DNA of 64,000 nt, from contig NW_020653200.1 of the NCBI RefSeq assembly GCF_003589595.1, positions 4,236,532-4,300,531 on the forward strand, written 5' to 3'. This DNA comes from Hyposmocoma kahamanoa. Its lineage: Eukaryota > Arthropoda > Insecta > Lepidoptera > Cosmopterigidae. Shown in pieces: positions 22,430 through 32,290 of the stretch; the first letter of the stretch is position 1, and each line of letters starts with the position of its first letter. Both the position numbers and the translations under genes were made by a program. Under the pieces are notes generated by a model. The model saw only the letters and a list, made by a program, of their open reading frames with translations. It was not told the DNA's origin and searched no databases.

Positions 22430-22750
22430 ATGCGCTCAAAGGCACGCAAAAGTAAACAAAGGCACTCGCGGGCTCTCATAGGCACTCACTGGCACTCAAA
22501 GGCGCTCAAAAGCACACAAAAGCTCTCACGAGCACACAAAGGCACTCGCTGGCACTCAAAGGCACTCGCGGGCATTCGTTGGCACTGGGAGGTACTCAAA
22601 GGCACGCAAAGGTATTCGCGGGCACTCAAAGGTACTGAAAGGTACTCAAAGGCACGCAAAGGTACTGGCTGTCACTCAAAAGCACTCGCTGGCATTCAAT
22701 GGCACTCAAAAGCACTCAAAGGCACTCAAGGGCACTCAAAGGCACTCGCT
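22430..22750 (-). repeat. decamer minisatellite, block 3 (inverted)
   Basis: The unit now reads CACTCAAAGG on the plus strand, so the array flips orientation at 22428-22440 (GCGAGTGATGCGCTCAAAGG). The plus-strand frame at 22397-22888 spans this block and is again a repeat by-product. Confidence 0.92.
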
Positions 22751-23474
22751 AGATATATATGTCTACCTATAGCCTACTTGATTCAGTACGAGTTAGTTTC
22801 GCCCGTGGGGACTAGAAGGTGCTATTTTAATGAAAACCACAAGATGGCTATTACTATGACTTTAGTACATACTTATACTCATCTATGAACTGATGCGAAG
22901 TGCGCGGACTGCGAACCTTATCTAAGGCGCGGAGTTGCGGACACAATTCTCCTAATCTTTCGCACTCATGTAAATTAGTCGGTAGCGAATTTAGGTTTTG
23001 GCAAAATAGAGGCCAAGTGATTTTGTATTAAATTTCCTTTGTATTAGAATTAATTATCGTTTAAGTATTTCCAATGAAGTCTGTACAGTTTTTAAAAATA
23101 AAATATTGAACAACCAAAATCCCTTATATTCTATAATATACGAAGCTGAACAACTGTACAATAACGGACTAACTTTGTAATTTGAAAAAAAAAAAACATG
23201 CAAAATGTTAAACAGCTGTTTAATGTTGTGTATAGAGATTTTTTTTAACAAACTACGCATTTAAAAAATAATAAGATTCACGCAAAAATACACGGATTTG
23301 CGGTACTTAAGCGTATTCTTTTTATCACTGCGTATAGAAAAAAAGATACAACAAGCAATATACTATACGTACATGCTACTAAATTGTATCAATGTTTACA
23401 ATGAAGCTTAAAAATATACTTTGTTTTACTATATAAATAATAAACCACGATTAAAAATATTTATCCACGTTTTT
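22751..23474. other. AT-rich DNA right of the minisatellite, no gene seen
   Basis: No recognisable coding sequence. It ends in the AT-rich inverted arm. Confidence 0.4.
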
Positions 23475-23688
23475 GGATAAATATCGAGTAAAAATGGATA
23501 AATATGGATATTTATCCATATTTATCTTTCTACTGAGTATTTATCCCAATGGTATTTATCCATGACCCATCTCTATTTCAAACTATATACAGTTGGGTAA
23601 TTTTCAGAAAAATTTGAATACGGAAATTTTTCCCGGAAAATTCCCGAAAAATTGGAAATATTAAAAAATATAATTTCGAAGATCTTTA

Positions 23689-24011
23689 GGGTCGTATTCT
23701 AGAACTCTACTTAATGCTCGAGTCAGGATTGCAATTGAAACACAAGCACTGGAAATACGACACTAATGGCAGGGACTTGAGTATGATTTCGAGTGCTGTA
23801 AAAACCATACTCAAATCCTGACTTGAGCATTGAGTAGAGTTCTAGAATACGACCCTTAAAGCCGTATTCTAGAACTCTACTCAATGCTCAAGTCAGGATT
23901 TGAGCATGATTCAAAGCACTCGAAATCATACTCAAGTCTCTGCCATTACAGTCGTATTTCCAGTGCTCAGATCCTGACTTGAGCATTGAGTAGAGTTCTG
24001 GAATACGACCC
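23689..24011. mobile_element. Harbinger-like foldback MITE, copies 2 and 3 as a head-to-tail pair
   Basis: The first copy, 23689-23855, is flanked by TTA. The second copy starts at 23859 (mutated terminus AAGCCGTATTC), shares the middle TTA (23856-23858), and ends at 24011. Both contain the TACTCAATGCTCAAGTC palindrome of the family. Confidence 0.78.
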
Positions 24012-24175
24012 TATTATGTTGTAAGCTTTAAAAACATCTTTTCAATTTTAAAATAAACTCGTGTAGCCAAAAGCCACTTAGAAGATAAACGAGATTTAAA
24101 ATGATTTCACAACAGCAAAAAACCTTTTTGTTGTTGAAGCAACCACGCTATCGCCCTTAGAGGATGGAAAAAAAT

Positions 24176-24255
24176 ATAGTCTAAGCTATCGCCACCTCTT
24201 GTTGGGTCCATCGTTATAGTCTAAGCTATCGCCACCTCTTGTTGGGTCCATCGTT
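24176..24255. repeat. two-copy tandem repeat, period 40 bp
   Basis: ATAGTCTAAGCTATCGCCAC... starts at 24176 and again at 24216. The two copies look identical. Confidence 0.85.
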
Positions 24256-24370
24256 TTCGTTCGGTAACTTCTACTTTTGACAATTTTAAAATCTTAAATT
24301 TTTATTGAATTGATTATTCAATAATTTTTTGTGAAATTACTCCACTAGTTTGTTATAATTATTAATATTA

Positions 24371-25638
24371 GGGGTTAAAGTATGAAATTGCCGTTTTATT
24401 GCAATAGGTTCTTTGAATTTTCATAGAATCTTCATGGTTTGAGGTTTTCGAATGAAACTTTTTTCAAATGGTTTCTGTGATTTTTTTTTTTTTAATTTGA
24501 AACATTTGAATATCGACTTTCAATTGTTTTTGTTATTCAATTTAGACAAGAAAGATGGATACTGCGAAAATTCGAGTGATTTTTGAATACGAGTTCCGAC
24601 GCGGAACTAACGCGGCAGAAACAGCCCGCAATATCAATGCTGCGTTTGGAGAGGGGTCTACTAATGAACGCACCGTGCGATTTTGGTTTAAACGCTTTCG
24701 TGATGGAAATTTCGACTTAAAGAACGAGTCACGAGGAAGACCGCACCGAAGACACAGGTGAATAACGATGAATTAAGAGAGATAGTGGAAGCCGATCCTA
24801 GTCAAACTACCCAGGAATTAGCGGCATGGTTTAACGTTACCTTACCCACAATATTGACTCACTTGCGTCAAATCAATAAAATAAAAAAATAAGAAAAATG
24901 TGTGCCTCATGATTTGACTGATCTGCAGAAAGAAACGCGTGTTGAAACTTGTGTTGCCTTGTTGAACCGGTACAGAAATGAAGGAATATTGGATCGAATT
25001 GTAACATGTGATGAAAAGTGGATTCTTTATGATAACCGGAAAAGAAAAATGCAATGGCTGACCCCAGGTCAAATGCCACAACAGTGTCCTAAAGCAAAAC
25101 TTACCAATAAAAAGGTAATGGTAACTGTTTGGTGGTCTCAGCATGGTGTTATTCACTATAGTTTTCTCCGATCTGGTCAAGCAATAACGGCAGATGTCTA
25201 TTGTGCCGAACTCCGAACCATGTTGACAAAACTAGCAGTAAAACAGCCCCGACTCATGAATCGATCTTCACCATTATTGCTCCACGACAACGCGAGACCT
25301 CACACAGCACGAGAAACCATTTTGACCCTTCAGGAACTGTAGTTAGAAACCATTCGTCATCCTCCGTATTCACCAGACCTTGCTCCAACGGACTACCATT
25401 TTTTCGTGATTTGGACAAGAAGTTTTCTTCCCAGGAGGCAGTACAAAATGCTTTCACACAGTTTGTGCAGTCTAGATCGTCGGAGTTCTATCGCAAAGGC
25501 ATTAATAACCTTCCCATTAGATGGCAGCAATGTATAGATAATAATGGCAACTATTTTGATTAAATAAATTTGTTAAAAATTTTAAAAATAAACAATTTAG
25601 ATTTTCAGTACAAATCGGCAATTTCATACTTTAACCCC
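24371..25638 (+). mobile_element. mariner transposon, degenerate
   Basis: Inverted termini GGGGTTAAAGTATGAAATTG at 24371 and its reverse complement ending at 25638, with flanking TA. Length is 1268 bp, the normal mariner size. The right flank was displaced by a later non-LTR insertion. Confidence 0.92.
24555..25563 (+). pseudogene. mariner transposase, broken
   Basis: Starts MDTAKIRVIFEYEF at 24555 with an N-terminal helix-turn-helix (AAETARNINAAFGEG, ERTVRFWFKRF). The catalytic blocks are recognisable: VTCDEKW, then LLHDNARPH, then PPYSPDLAPTDYHFF. These fit a mariner DD34D core. The frame is broken after residue 68 by a shift, by a TAA near 24889, by a TAG at 25340-25342 just after LTLQEL, and by another shift before the end. 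Not functional. Confidence 0.9.
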
Positions 25639-25641
25639 TAT

Positions 25642-28110
25642 ATAAAACATTAAACTGAAATACTGTCTGCCGTCTGTCAAAAATGATGGAATTGACAAAA
25701 TGTGATGGTACTTGGTACTTGGTGCAACGGGCTGGTATCCGCAACTCGACGACAAAGCGCCTATTTTGCGTGTGGTGGGTGCAGGGTCCTATTCGTGCCA
25801 CCCAAGCTCCTCCAGGAATCTCAGCAGCCTCCTTGGTTTGCTGAAAACTTCGGGGAGCGACCTTGGCTCTCCAAGGTATTTTGCCCTGTAGTTGGCCACG
25901 CCGGAGCACTGAAGTAGGATGTGCGCAGCCGTTTCCTCCCCCTCCATGCACGCTCTGCATAGAGGGCTGTCTGTGATACCTAAATTGAAAAGGTGTTTAT
26001 TGTATGGACCATGACCCGTTAGGGCGGCAGTTAGAGTGCGAAGCTCTTGCCTTTTAAGTTTAATTAGTATTCGAGATAGACTGGCGTTGAGCGTTGGGAG
26101 TGCTTCCCTCGCCTGTCTACAAACCGTAAGGGTGGTCCATGTATTATTATGTAAAGATTTTGTACCTTTGTGTATAGTTGTTCTGGACCATTGGCAGGGG
26201 AGGGACACTATCGGTTCTGGTCCTACAGCGTCCGTCTCCGACCCTTTCCTGGCTAGTTCATCTGCTGCGTCGTTGCCACGTGAGCCGCTGTGTCCTTTAG
26301 TCCACTGAAGAGTTACGTGGTTTTGTATACATACCTCCATGAGTGCTTGATGTCATTCGTAAATGAGCCCTGAGTTTATGTCATAGCTATTCAGTGCTTG
26401 AAGTACTGACATACTGTCGGAGAGTATTCGAATGGAGTAGTTCTTTACTCTTCTCGCTATGATTGCTTCTGCCGCCAACTTGATGCCCATGCATTCAGCC
26501 TGGAATACTGTGTTGTGGTCACCAAGCGGTGCTGATATCCTGATATTGAGGTCTTCTGAGAATACCCCAGTACCTGTTCCTGAGTTTGTTTTAGATCCAT
26601 CTGTGAAGACTCGGACCTCTCTGGGGTTTAGTCCTTCGTTGGGATCTTCAAATAATTGTATCTTGTATTTCTTGTCAAAGATGTATTGTTTTGGGATCCT
26701 ATCCACAACCGCCTCCAGTAGCGGTTCCTCATTGACAATCTTGTAGAGGATTTCTGTATGTGGGGTCCTCATGTGCTTCCAGAGGCCGGCTCTGTTTAGA
26801 CGCACTGCTGTTGACGCCGCTTCCTGTCTGATGAACAGTGGGAGGGGTCGAAGGTCCAGCATCGCTTCGAGGGCCGCAGTTGGAGTCGTCCTCATGCAGC
26901 CGGTCGTCGCCATGCAAGCGAGTCTTTGGAATTTGTCCAGCTTGTCGGTTGCGGTCGTCAGCTTGGTTCGTGGCCACCATACCACCACGCCGTAACTGAT
27001 CATGGGTCTTATCACCGCAGTGTAGAGCCATAGTGTTAACTTGGGTGAAAGTCCCCATTGTTTACCCACCATTCTATGGCACTGCCAGAAGGTGATAGTA
27101 GCTTTTTTAATTTTGTTGTCCAGATGTTTGTTCCAGTTCAACTTGTTGTCCAGTATTACTCTCAAGTACTTGACTTCGGTTGATATCTGTAGTTCTGTGC
27201 TGAAGAGTTTGGGTAATCGGTAGTTACCTAGTAGTCGTTTGTTGGTAAACATTACTAGTTCCGTCTTTGTTGGATTTACCGATAGTTCATATGCTCTGCA
27301 CCATCTTTCCACAATTCGGAGAGCCGCTGGTGTAATGTCGCAGAGTGTATTGGCATAGTTTCCTGTTACCAGTATAGCTATGTCATCAGCATATCCTATT
27401 GTATAGAAATGTTCTTTGTTGAGTTTAATGATAAGGTCATTTACGACCATGTTCCACAGCAGAGGCGACAAAACCCCTCCTTGAGGGCACCCCTTCGCTA
27501 CTATGGCCCATGGGGTCTCATTTGCTGTTGTTTTTATTGTTTTTTGTTTCAGCATGTTGCTAATCCAGCTAATTAGCACTTCATCTACATTGTGTCTTCT
27601 CATTGCTGATTGTATGCTGGAGAAGTTGGTTTTATCGAAGGCTCCTTCAATATCTATAAAGGTGCCTAGGCAGATTGCTTTGTCTTTAAGGGCCACTTCT
27701 ATCTTGCCCACAACGGCATGTAGGGCCGATTCAGTGGATTTGCCTTGGCTGTATGCATGTTGGTTGCCGTGTAATGGAATGTTCTTAAGCGCTCCATCCC
27801 TCAGTTCTCTGTCACATAACCTTTCTAATGTCTTTAAGAAGAACGATGTGAGGCTGATTGGTCTGAAGGACTTCGCGTCAGTGTAGTCGGGTTTTCCTGG
27901 TTTCGGTATAAATATGACTTTTACCTCTCGCCAGCTCTGGGGCACATAGCTGAATGCTAGACAGGCCCGAAAGATGTTGACCAGGTGCTGGACCAGTGTG
28001 TTCCCGTCCCATTGTAGGAGTGCCGGGAATACTCCATCTTGGCTCGGAGCTTTGTATGGTTCAAAGGTGTTCACTGCCCACTTTGTCTTTTCGTATGTCA
28101 CTACTTGTTC
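25642..28110 (-). mobile_element. 5'-truncated non-LTR retrotransposon, reverse transcriptase plus RNase H
   Basis: The insertion is bounded by a perfect 14-bp duplication ACTTTAACCCCTAT (25628-25641 and 28111-28124), which includes the mariner terminus. Its 3' end faces left and has no long poly-A. The 5' end is cut inside the reverse transcriptase domain. The single disabling change makes it look young. Confidence 0.9.
25789..28101 (-). pseudogene. non-LTR ORF2: reverse transcriptase, RNase H, C-terminal Cys cluster; one nonsense codon
   Basis: Read on the minus strand from 28101. Reverse transcriptase motifs in order: VKVIFIPKPGKPD, RPISLTSFFLKTLER, GTFIDIEGAFDKTNF, CPQGGVLSPLLWN, YADD within GYADDIAIL, and a thumb region. 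An RNase H domain follows (FTDGSKTNSG, LSDSMSVLQAL, WTKGHSGSRGNDAADELA), then a CxxC...HxxxxC cluster near the C-terminus. An in-frame TGA at 26353-26355 is the only break; the same frame continues directly to 25789. An RNase H next to this kind of reverse transcriptase points to the I/LOA/R1 group. The endonuclease and ORF1 are missing by 5' truncation. Confidence 0.9.
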
Positions 28111-28133
28111 ACTTTAACCCCTATTACAAAGAT

Positions 28134-28232
28134 CGAACACGCAGAAAAAATCCTTCAATCCGGCCGGGTCGAAGGATTTTTTCTGAGTGTTCGATCCGGC
28201 CGGATCAAAGGATTTTTTCTGAGTGTTCGAAC
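28134..28232. repeat. three-unit palindromic repeat (AAGGATTTTTTCTGAGTGTT)
   Basis: One inverted unit (28134-28167) is followed by two direct units (from about 28171 and 28207), separated by ATCCGGCCGG-type palindromes. The array can fold as a long hairpin. Confidence 0.75.
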
Positions 28233-28838
28233 TTTGTATTAATAATTATAACAAACTTTAAAATCCTTTATTTTCCCGCATTTAATGTTGGCACGTGGCA
28301 CAAAATAAAGGCAAAATATTTATTTTTTTAGAAAAATTTATTTTTTTCAAAGTGGACTTTTTTTATGACTTTTTTATGACCCAACACTACTCAAAGCGCT
28401 CCTTTTTTCCCCGGATATTTTTGCAATGTTTTTCCTTTAATCTCTGCTCTTCCACACTTGATGTTGATACCTGTCAGACAAGTAATGATTTTGTTGGAGG
28501 TTTTTTGCTGTTGTGAAATTATTTTAAATCTCATTTTTCTGTAAGTGGCTATTAGCTATACAAGTTTATTTTATAATCCACACTATATGTTTAGAACTTC
28601 AATAGATATTTCTAAACGTAGAACTTGTGGTAGAACAAATTAATAAGAGCCTTAAATATATAAAACTTCAAAAGATATTTCTAAACATAGAACACAATAA
28701 GAGCCTTCTAAATAATATTTTCAAATTTTTTCAAATTTTCGGGATGAACTTTCCATCATTTGAAATTTTTCGGAAAATTACCCAGCGGTAGATACCACGG
28801 ACCACGGTCAAATTCTAATGATTAATGCATAAGGATTC
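28233..28838. other. AT-rich DNA, right part of the TIR element
   Basis: No gene seen. It includes the right terminus of the 5.2-kb element at 28784. Confidence 0.45.
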
Positions 28839-28839
28839 T

Positions 28840-29063
28840 AATAAATAAATAATAAGTAACACACACATTCAACATAGCCCCGCACTAGGGAAACCCTGTG
28901 TCGCGGGTGCCATGGACACACACATAGACAACCACAAATTACACTCAAACTCACGAGAGAAATAAATGTAAGCCATACAAACATTTCTCCCGGCCCGGGA
29001 ATCGAACCTGTGACCTCTGCGTGGCAGTCCGGCATGGTAACCGTTCGGCCACGGAGGCAGTTG
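28840..29063 (-). repeat. tRNA-derived SINE (family 2), near full length
   Basis: On the minus strand it starts TGCCTCCGTGGCCGAACGGT (A-box-like) with GGTTCGATTCC as B box. The body contains GTGGTTGTCTATGTGTG, GGCACCCGCGACACAGGG and TTCCCTAGTGCGGGGCTATG, and the tail is TTATT-rich. Shorter copies lie at 34220-34325 and 51415-51488. Confidence 0.8.
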
Positions 29064-29224
29064 AGTTAGGTCGTGGTCAAGACAATAACCTCTACCTCTG
29101 TTCTAAATTGTTTGTAATTAGTCACCACAGGCAATGTTTTGGCGCTTAAATTTGAATTAATAAGAATTCATTACGGTGAAGTTCAGTCAGTGTACCTACG
29201 TCCCAAATTAAGAATAATCTCAGT

Positions 29225-29700
29225 ACAGAGTACTAAAAAAACCGACCTCAAAAGTACGTGGAATTACGTCTATTTGCTAAGTTTCATTGAAATATCCCCT
29301 ATTTCGCCACCACACAGGACTTGATACTGGAGATAATAAAAATAGGTTCTCACTACGACACTACTCAAAGTATATCGAGAGAAAAACGCCTTGAATTGGA
29401 GAAATAGCAAAATCAACTAAATAATTGCTAAAAGTAATTGCTCCTAAATTAAAGTTAGGCGCTATTTATAAAATGAATCTTCATGCGTGAATAGCCACCC
29501 TTTGAGGTGGATGTTTTTCTTCAAAATGAAATGGGACCACTATGGAAATACCCCATTCCAACAAAAAAAGAATCATGAAAATCGGTTCACAAATACCGGA
29601 GTTACCGCGTAACATACATACAAAAAAAAGAAAAAAAAAGAAAAAAAGAACATACAGTCGAATTGAGAACCTCCTCCTTTTTTGAAGTCGGTTAAAAAAA
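29225..29700 (+). repeat. dispersed repeat family B, long copy
   Basis: Runs from AAACCGACCTCAAAAGTACG to GAAGTCGGTTAAAAA and includes AATCATGAAAATCGGTTCAC and GTTACCGCGTAACATACATA. The ends are partly inverted. Related pieces lie at 36605-36730, 40975-41180, 42155-42420 and 60845-60905. The wording is that of a common lepidopteran interspersed repeat; its class is uncertain. Confidence 0.65.
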
Positions 29701-29849
29701 GAAAGAAACGAAGTCGTAACCACAGTCTTAATGACTATCTTTTTTGGGAAAATATTTAAAATATTTCATTGTATAATAAGTACGGTCGTGTTTATAGTAC
29801 TATGTACTATACTAACGGCTGATTTACATTGAAACAGTATTTGGTGCCA

Positions 29850-30840
29850 GTACCACGGGCCTATTCCACAAGTCTCTACCAGCTCTGCTCTCTGGTGGGG
29901 ACAAGTGGATTTTTTTCCACTCTTCCCTACCACACTGTCACTGTATGTATGTACCAATAAGTCTCTTGACGTGTATAGTCAGTGAACATAAATAGTATAA
30001 TGTCCCTAGACTATGGAAACCAATAATATCATTGTGTATAGTACAGTTCCGACAAAAATATCTAATTATAATTCCATAGTATAATATCATTTTGATAGAT
30101 AATTGTAGCTGGTGGATATAAGATCTCTTTCACGACACGACAAAATAATCAAGAAACATGTAACTGTCAATACGAACCTGAAGTTTTGGCGACTTTCAGA
30201 ATCAGAATCAGAATCGTTTATTGTTTGAACTGGTAAAGATGATGTTACATGTAATTTGAGTACAACAGTACTTTGCCATTTTTATGTATAATTTTTATAA
30301 TAATATTGACGCTGGCTTAAACTTCGTGGCCGTCAAGAAAAGGGAACGAACATGCATAATCCAGGACAAAGCAGTACAAGATTTACAAATGCAGCTGATG
30401 AGCGGGGACATTAATATTAGGCTATATTTGGAAATATTACGTTAAATTATCGTTTATTCCCAGTAGTTACATTTTTGTGGGCCACATGCGTGCCATATTC
30501 GCAGACTAGATTGTATGAAAATTTAAAAGTGGCACGGCTGCCATGCCTCAGAAGCTCTGTAGACGCACTTCTGCAGTGTTTCTGTCAGTGTCTAATTTGA
30601 AGGCGCCCTGAGCAGGTAATAAATACCATATTTTTAAATAAACAGTTGTATTTTTCATTGCCATAGTTTTATTTTCGACTGTACTTATTAATAGAAACGG
30701 TTAGGTAGGGATAAGTGAAAATGAAATTCCACTTATCCCAACCAGTGAAGGTGTAGTATGGAAGAGTGGAAAAAAAAACCACTTGTTCCCACCAGGGGGG
30801 CCGCTGATAGGGACTAGTGGAATAGGCTGTGCCACAGGCA
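29850..30840. repeat. 1-kb unit with inverted arms (GCCTATTCCAC)
   Basis: The left arm (29850-29935) and right arm (30735-30840) are inverted copies sharing GCCTATTCCAC, ACAAGTGG-type and GGAAGAGTGGAAAAAAA segments. Each arm is itself partly palindromic. No coding sequence lies between them. Confidence 0.6.
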
Positions 30841-32189
30841 CAGAGCAGTAGTAGCCTAATAGGAGAACAGTTTCTTTTGTAGGAGAATAGTTTCTTAAGT
30901 ACATGGTTCGAAAAAGGTATGTTTAAGGTCTGCTACTTAATTATCATACTTGTTTTATTTTGCAAACGCATGTTCTCCAATTACACCAGTGCCATTTTAG
31001 CTCCTGGGTGATGAAATATGCTTGTGTAATAACATTCAAATATAACTCAGACGACCATTCTTTTAAAGTTTATCATCAAATATCCGAGTGTCCGGCCCGA
31101 AGCTATAATTACCATCGCCAATTCTTTTAAAGTGCGCATCCCTAAATAGTGCGAAAGTACCAGAGTCGACGTATTCGCTCGCAATTTACATAAGCATTTA
31201 ATAACTCTAACTTTGGTTTAAAAATTTTCTAATTCCCGTTCCCCTATTTATGAATTACGTTTTTCAAGGAAATGTGTTGTCGCTTATTGAAATAAAAGAG
31301 CTAAAAGGTCTTTATGTATTACGATATTCGAGTGTTTCCCATCTCTTCCAGTTTTCCAAATTTTGAAGGAAATGGTCAGCGTTCTAAGTAGCGTAGTATA
31401 AATTACCGTAGGTTTTCTAATCACCGTAGTATTAAAATATTAAAAAGTTTTAAATATTACGTACTATTTCGTATCAGTATAAAGCATATTCAAACATATT
31501 ATGATACAATCCCGACTTCTAGATAATTACACCTTACAATCAAACAATCAAAACAAATGATAAAAAAAAAAAGGAAAGTTTGGAAAAAAATATATTTGCG
31601 GGACATCAGCACTGATAACGTTTAAAAAATAATCCGTTTTTATATCAGCGATTGAAAGAGAAGGAAAAAGAGAGATATGAGTAAATATAAGTAATTGTTA
31701 CCAGTTACTCCACCCCTGATGAAGACTAAAACTATAAAATACGCGAGTAAGTCCCGTTACTTTTATACTATAATTGTTACCAGTTAAATTATTGTAAAAA
31801 AATTACAAAATATATCTAATCTAAAAACATGGATGAATAACCTAATATTGTTTTCAGCAGTCTTCTGCCTTTGAAACTCTGCTATTAAATTAAAAAACAT
31901 ACGTCTATTTCAAATAGTCTTGTATTTACAGAGACTGTCCCCAATACCCACATCTGCGCGTGATCTACGCCATAGGAAGCGCAGATACACTTGTACAGGA
32001 TCAAGTGCACATCACGCTTCACACTTAAGATTTAAATCCAATTCTATGCCGCTCACGATAAGAACGGTCCAAAGTACAAAGTGTCAAGCTTGATGTGTTG
32101 TGGACTGCACCTGCTTTGTAAGTAAGGAGGAAATTGTATCTATTCTTGTCAGTTGAAAATCTTATTGTTATTGAAAAGGAAAAAGCAGC
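30841..32189. other. intergenic AT-rich DNA, no gene seen
   Basis: No coding signal or known repeat recognised. Confidence 0.4.
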
Positions 32190-32195
32190 TTTATT
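32190..32195 (-). terminator. candidate polyadenylation signal, pseudoprotease A
   Basis: AATAAA on the minus strand, about 96 nt past the stop codon. Confidence 0.5.
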
Positions 32196-32290
32196 TCTTA
32201 CCAACGTATAATTTTTAATTTTAGATTCGTAATTAAATAACTCCTAACGTCTGCTTTCTTTCTTCGATGTAATGCTGTTGGGTTAGAAAA

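Larger units (their letters stand above)
20434..23516. repeat. large foldback-like unit: AT-rich inverted arms around a decameric minisatellite
   Basis: Left arm 20434-20476 and right arm 23475-23516 are inverted copies of about 42 bp (GATAAATATCC ... TTTTTACT ... TATTTATCC). Between them lie the three decamer blocks described separately. No target duplication was found, so whether this is one mobile unit is inference. Confidence 0.4.
23594..28784. mobile_element. TIR element (TGGGTAATTTTC ends) carrying nested insertions
   Basis: Left end TGGGTAATTTTCAGAAAAAT at 23594; the right end is its near reverse complement (ATTTTTCGGAAAATTACCCA, ending at 28784). Internal pieces such as ATCGTTTTCGTTC and the GACCCAACACTACT region recur in the short copy at 55709-56062. 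Nested inside are two MITEs, a mariner and a non-LTR element. No target duplication is obvious and the superfamily is unknown. Confidence 0.6.

Noticed and set aside
20755..22750. CRISPR-like array
   Set aside because: Ten-bp units without spacers, in a eukaryotic genome; it is a minisatellite.
26036..27886. Plus-strand ORFs over the non-LTR element
   Set aside because: Antisense shadows of the reverse transcriptase frame.
24371..28124. One long mariner with its right end at 28122
   Set aside because: The second TTAACCCC is better explained as the target duplication of the non-LTR insertion: both copies share exactly 14 bp and then differ.
28980..29063. tRNA gene
   Set aside because: Same reason: it is the head of SINE family 2.
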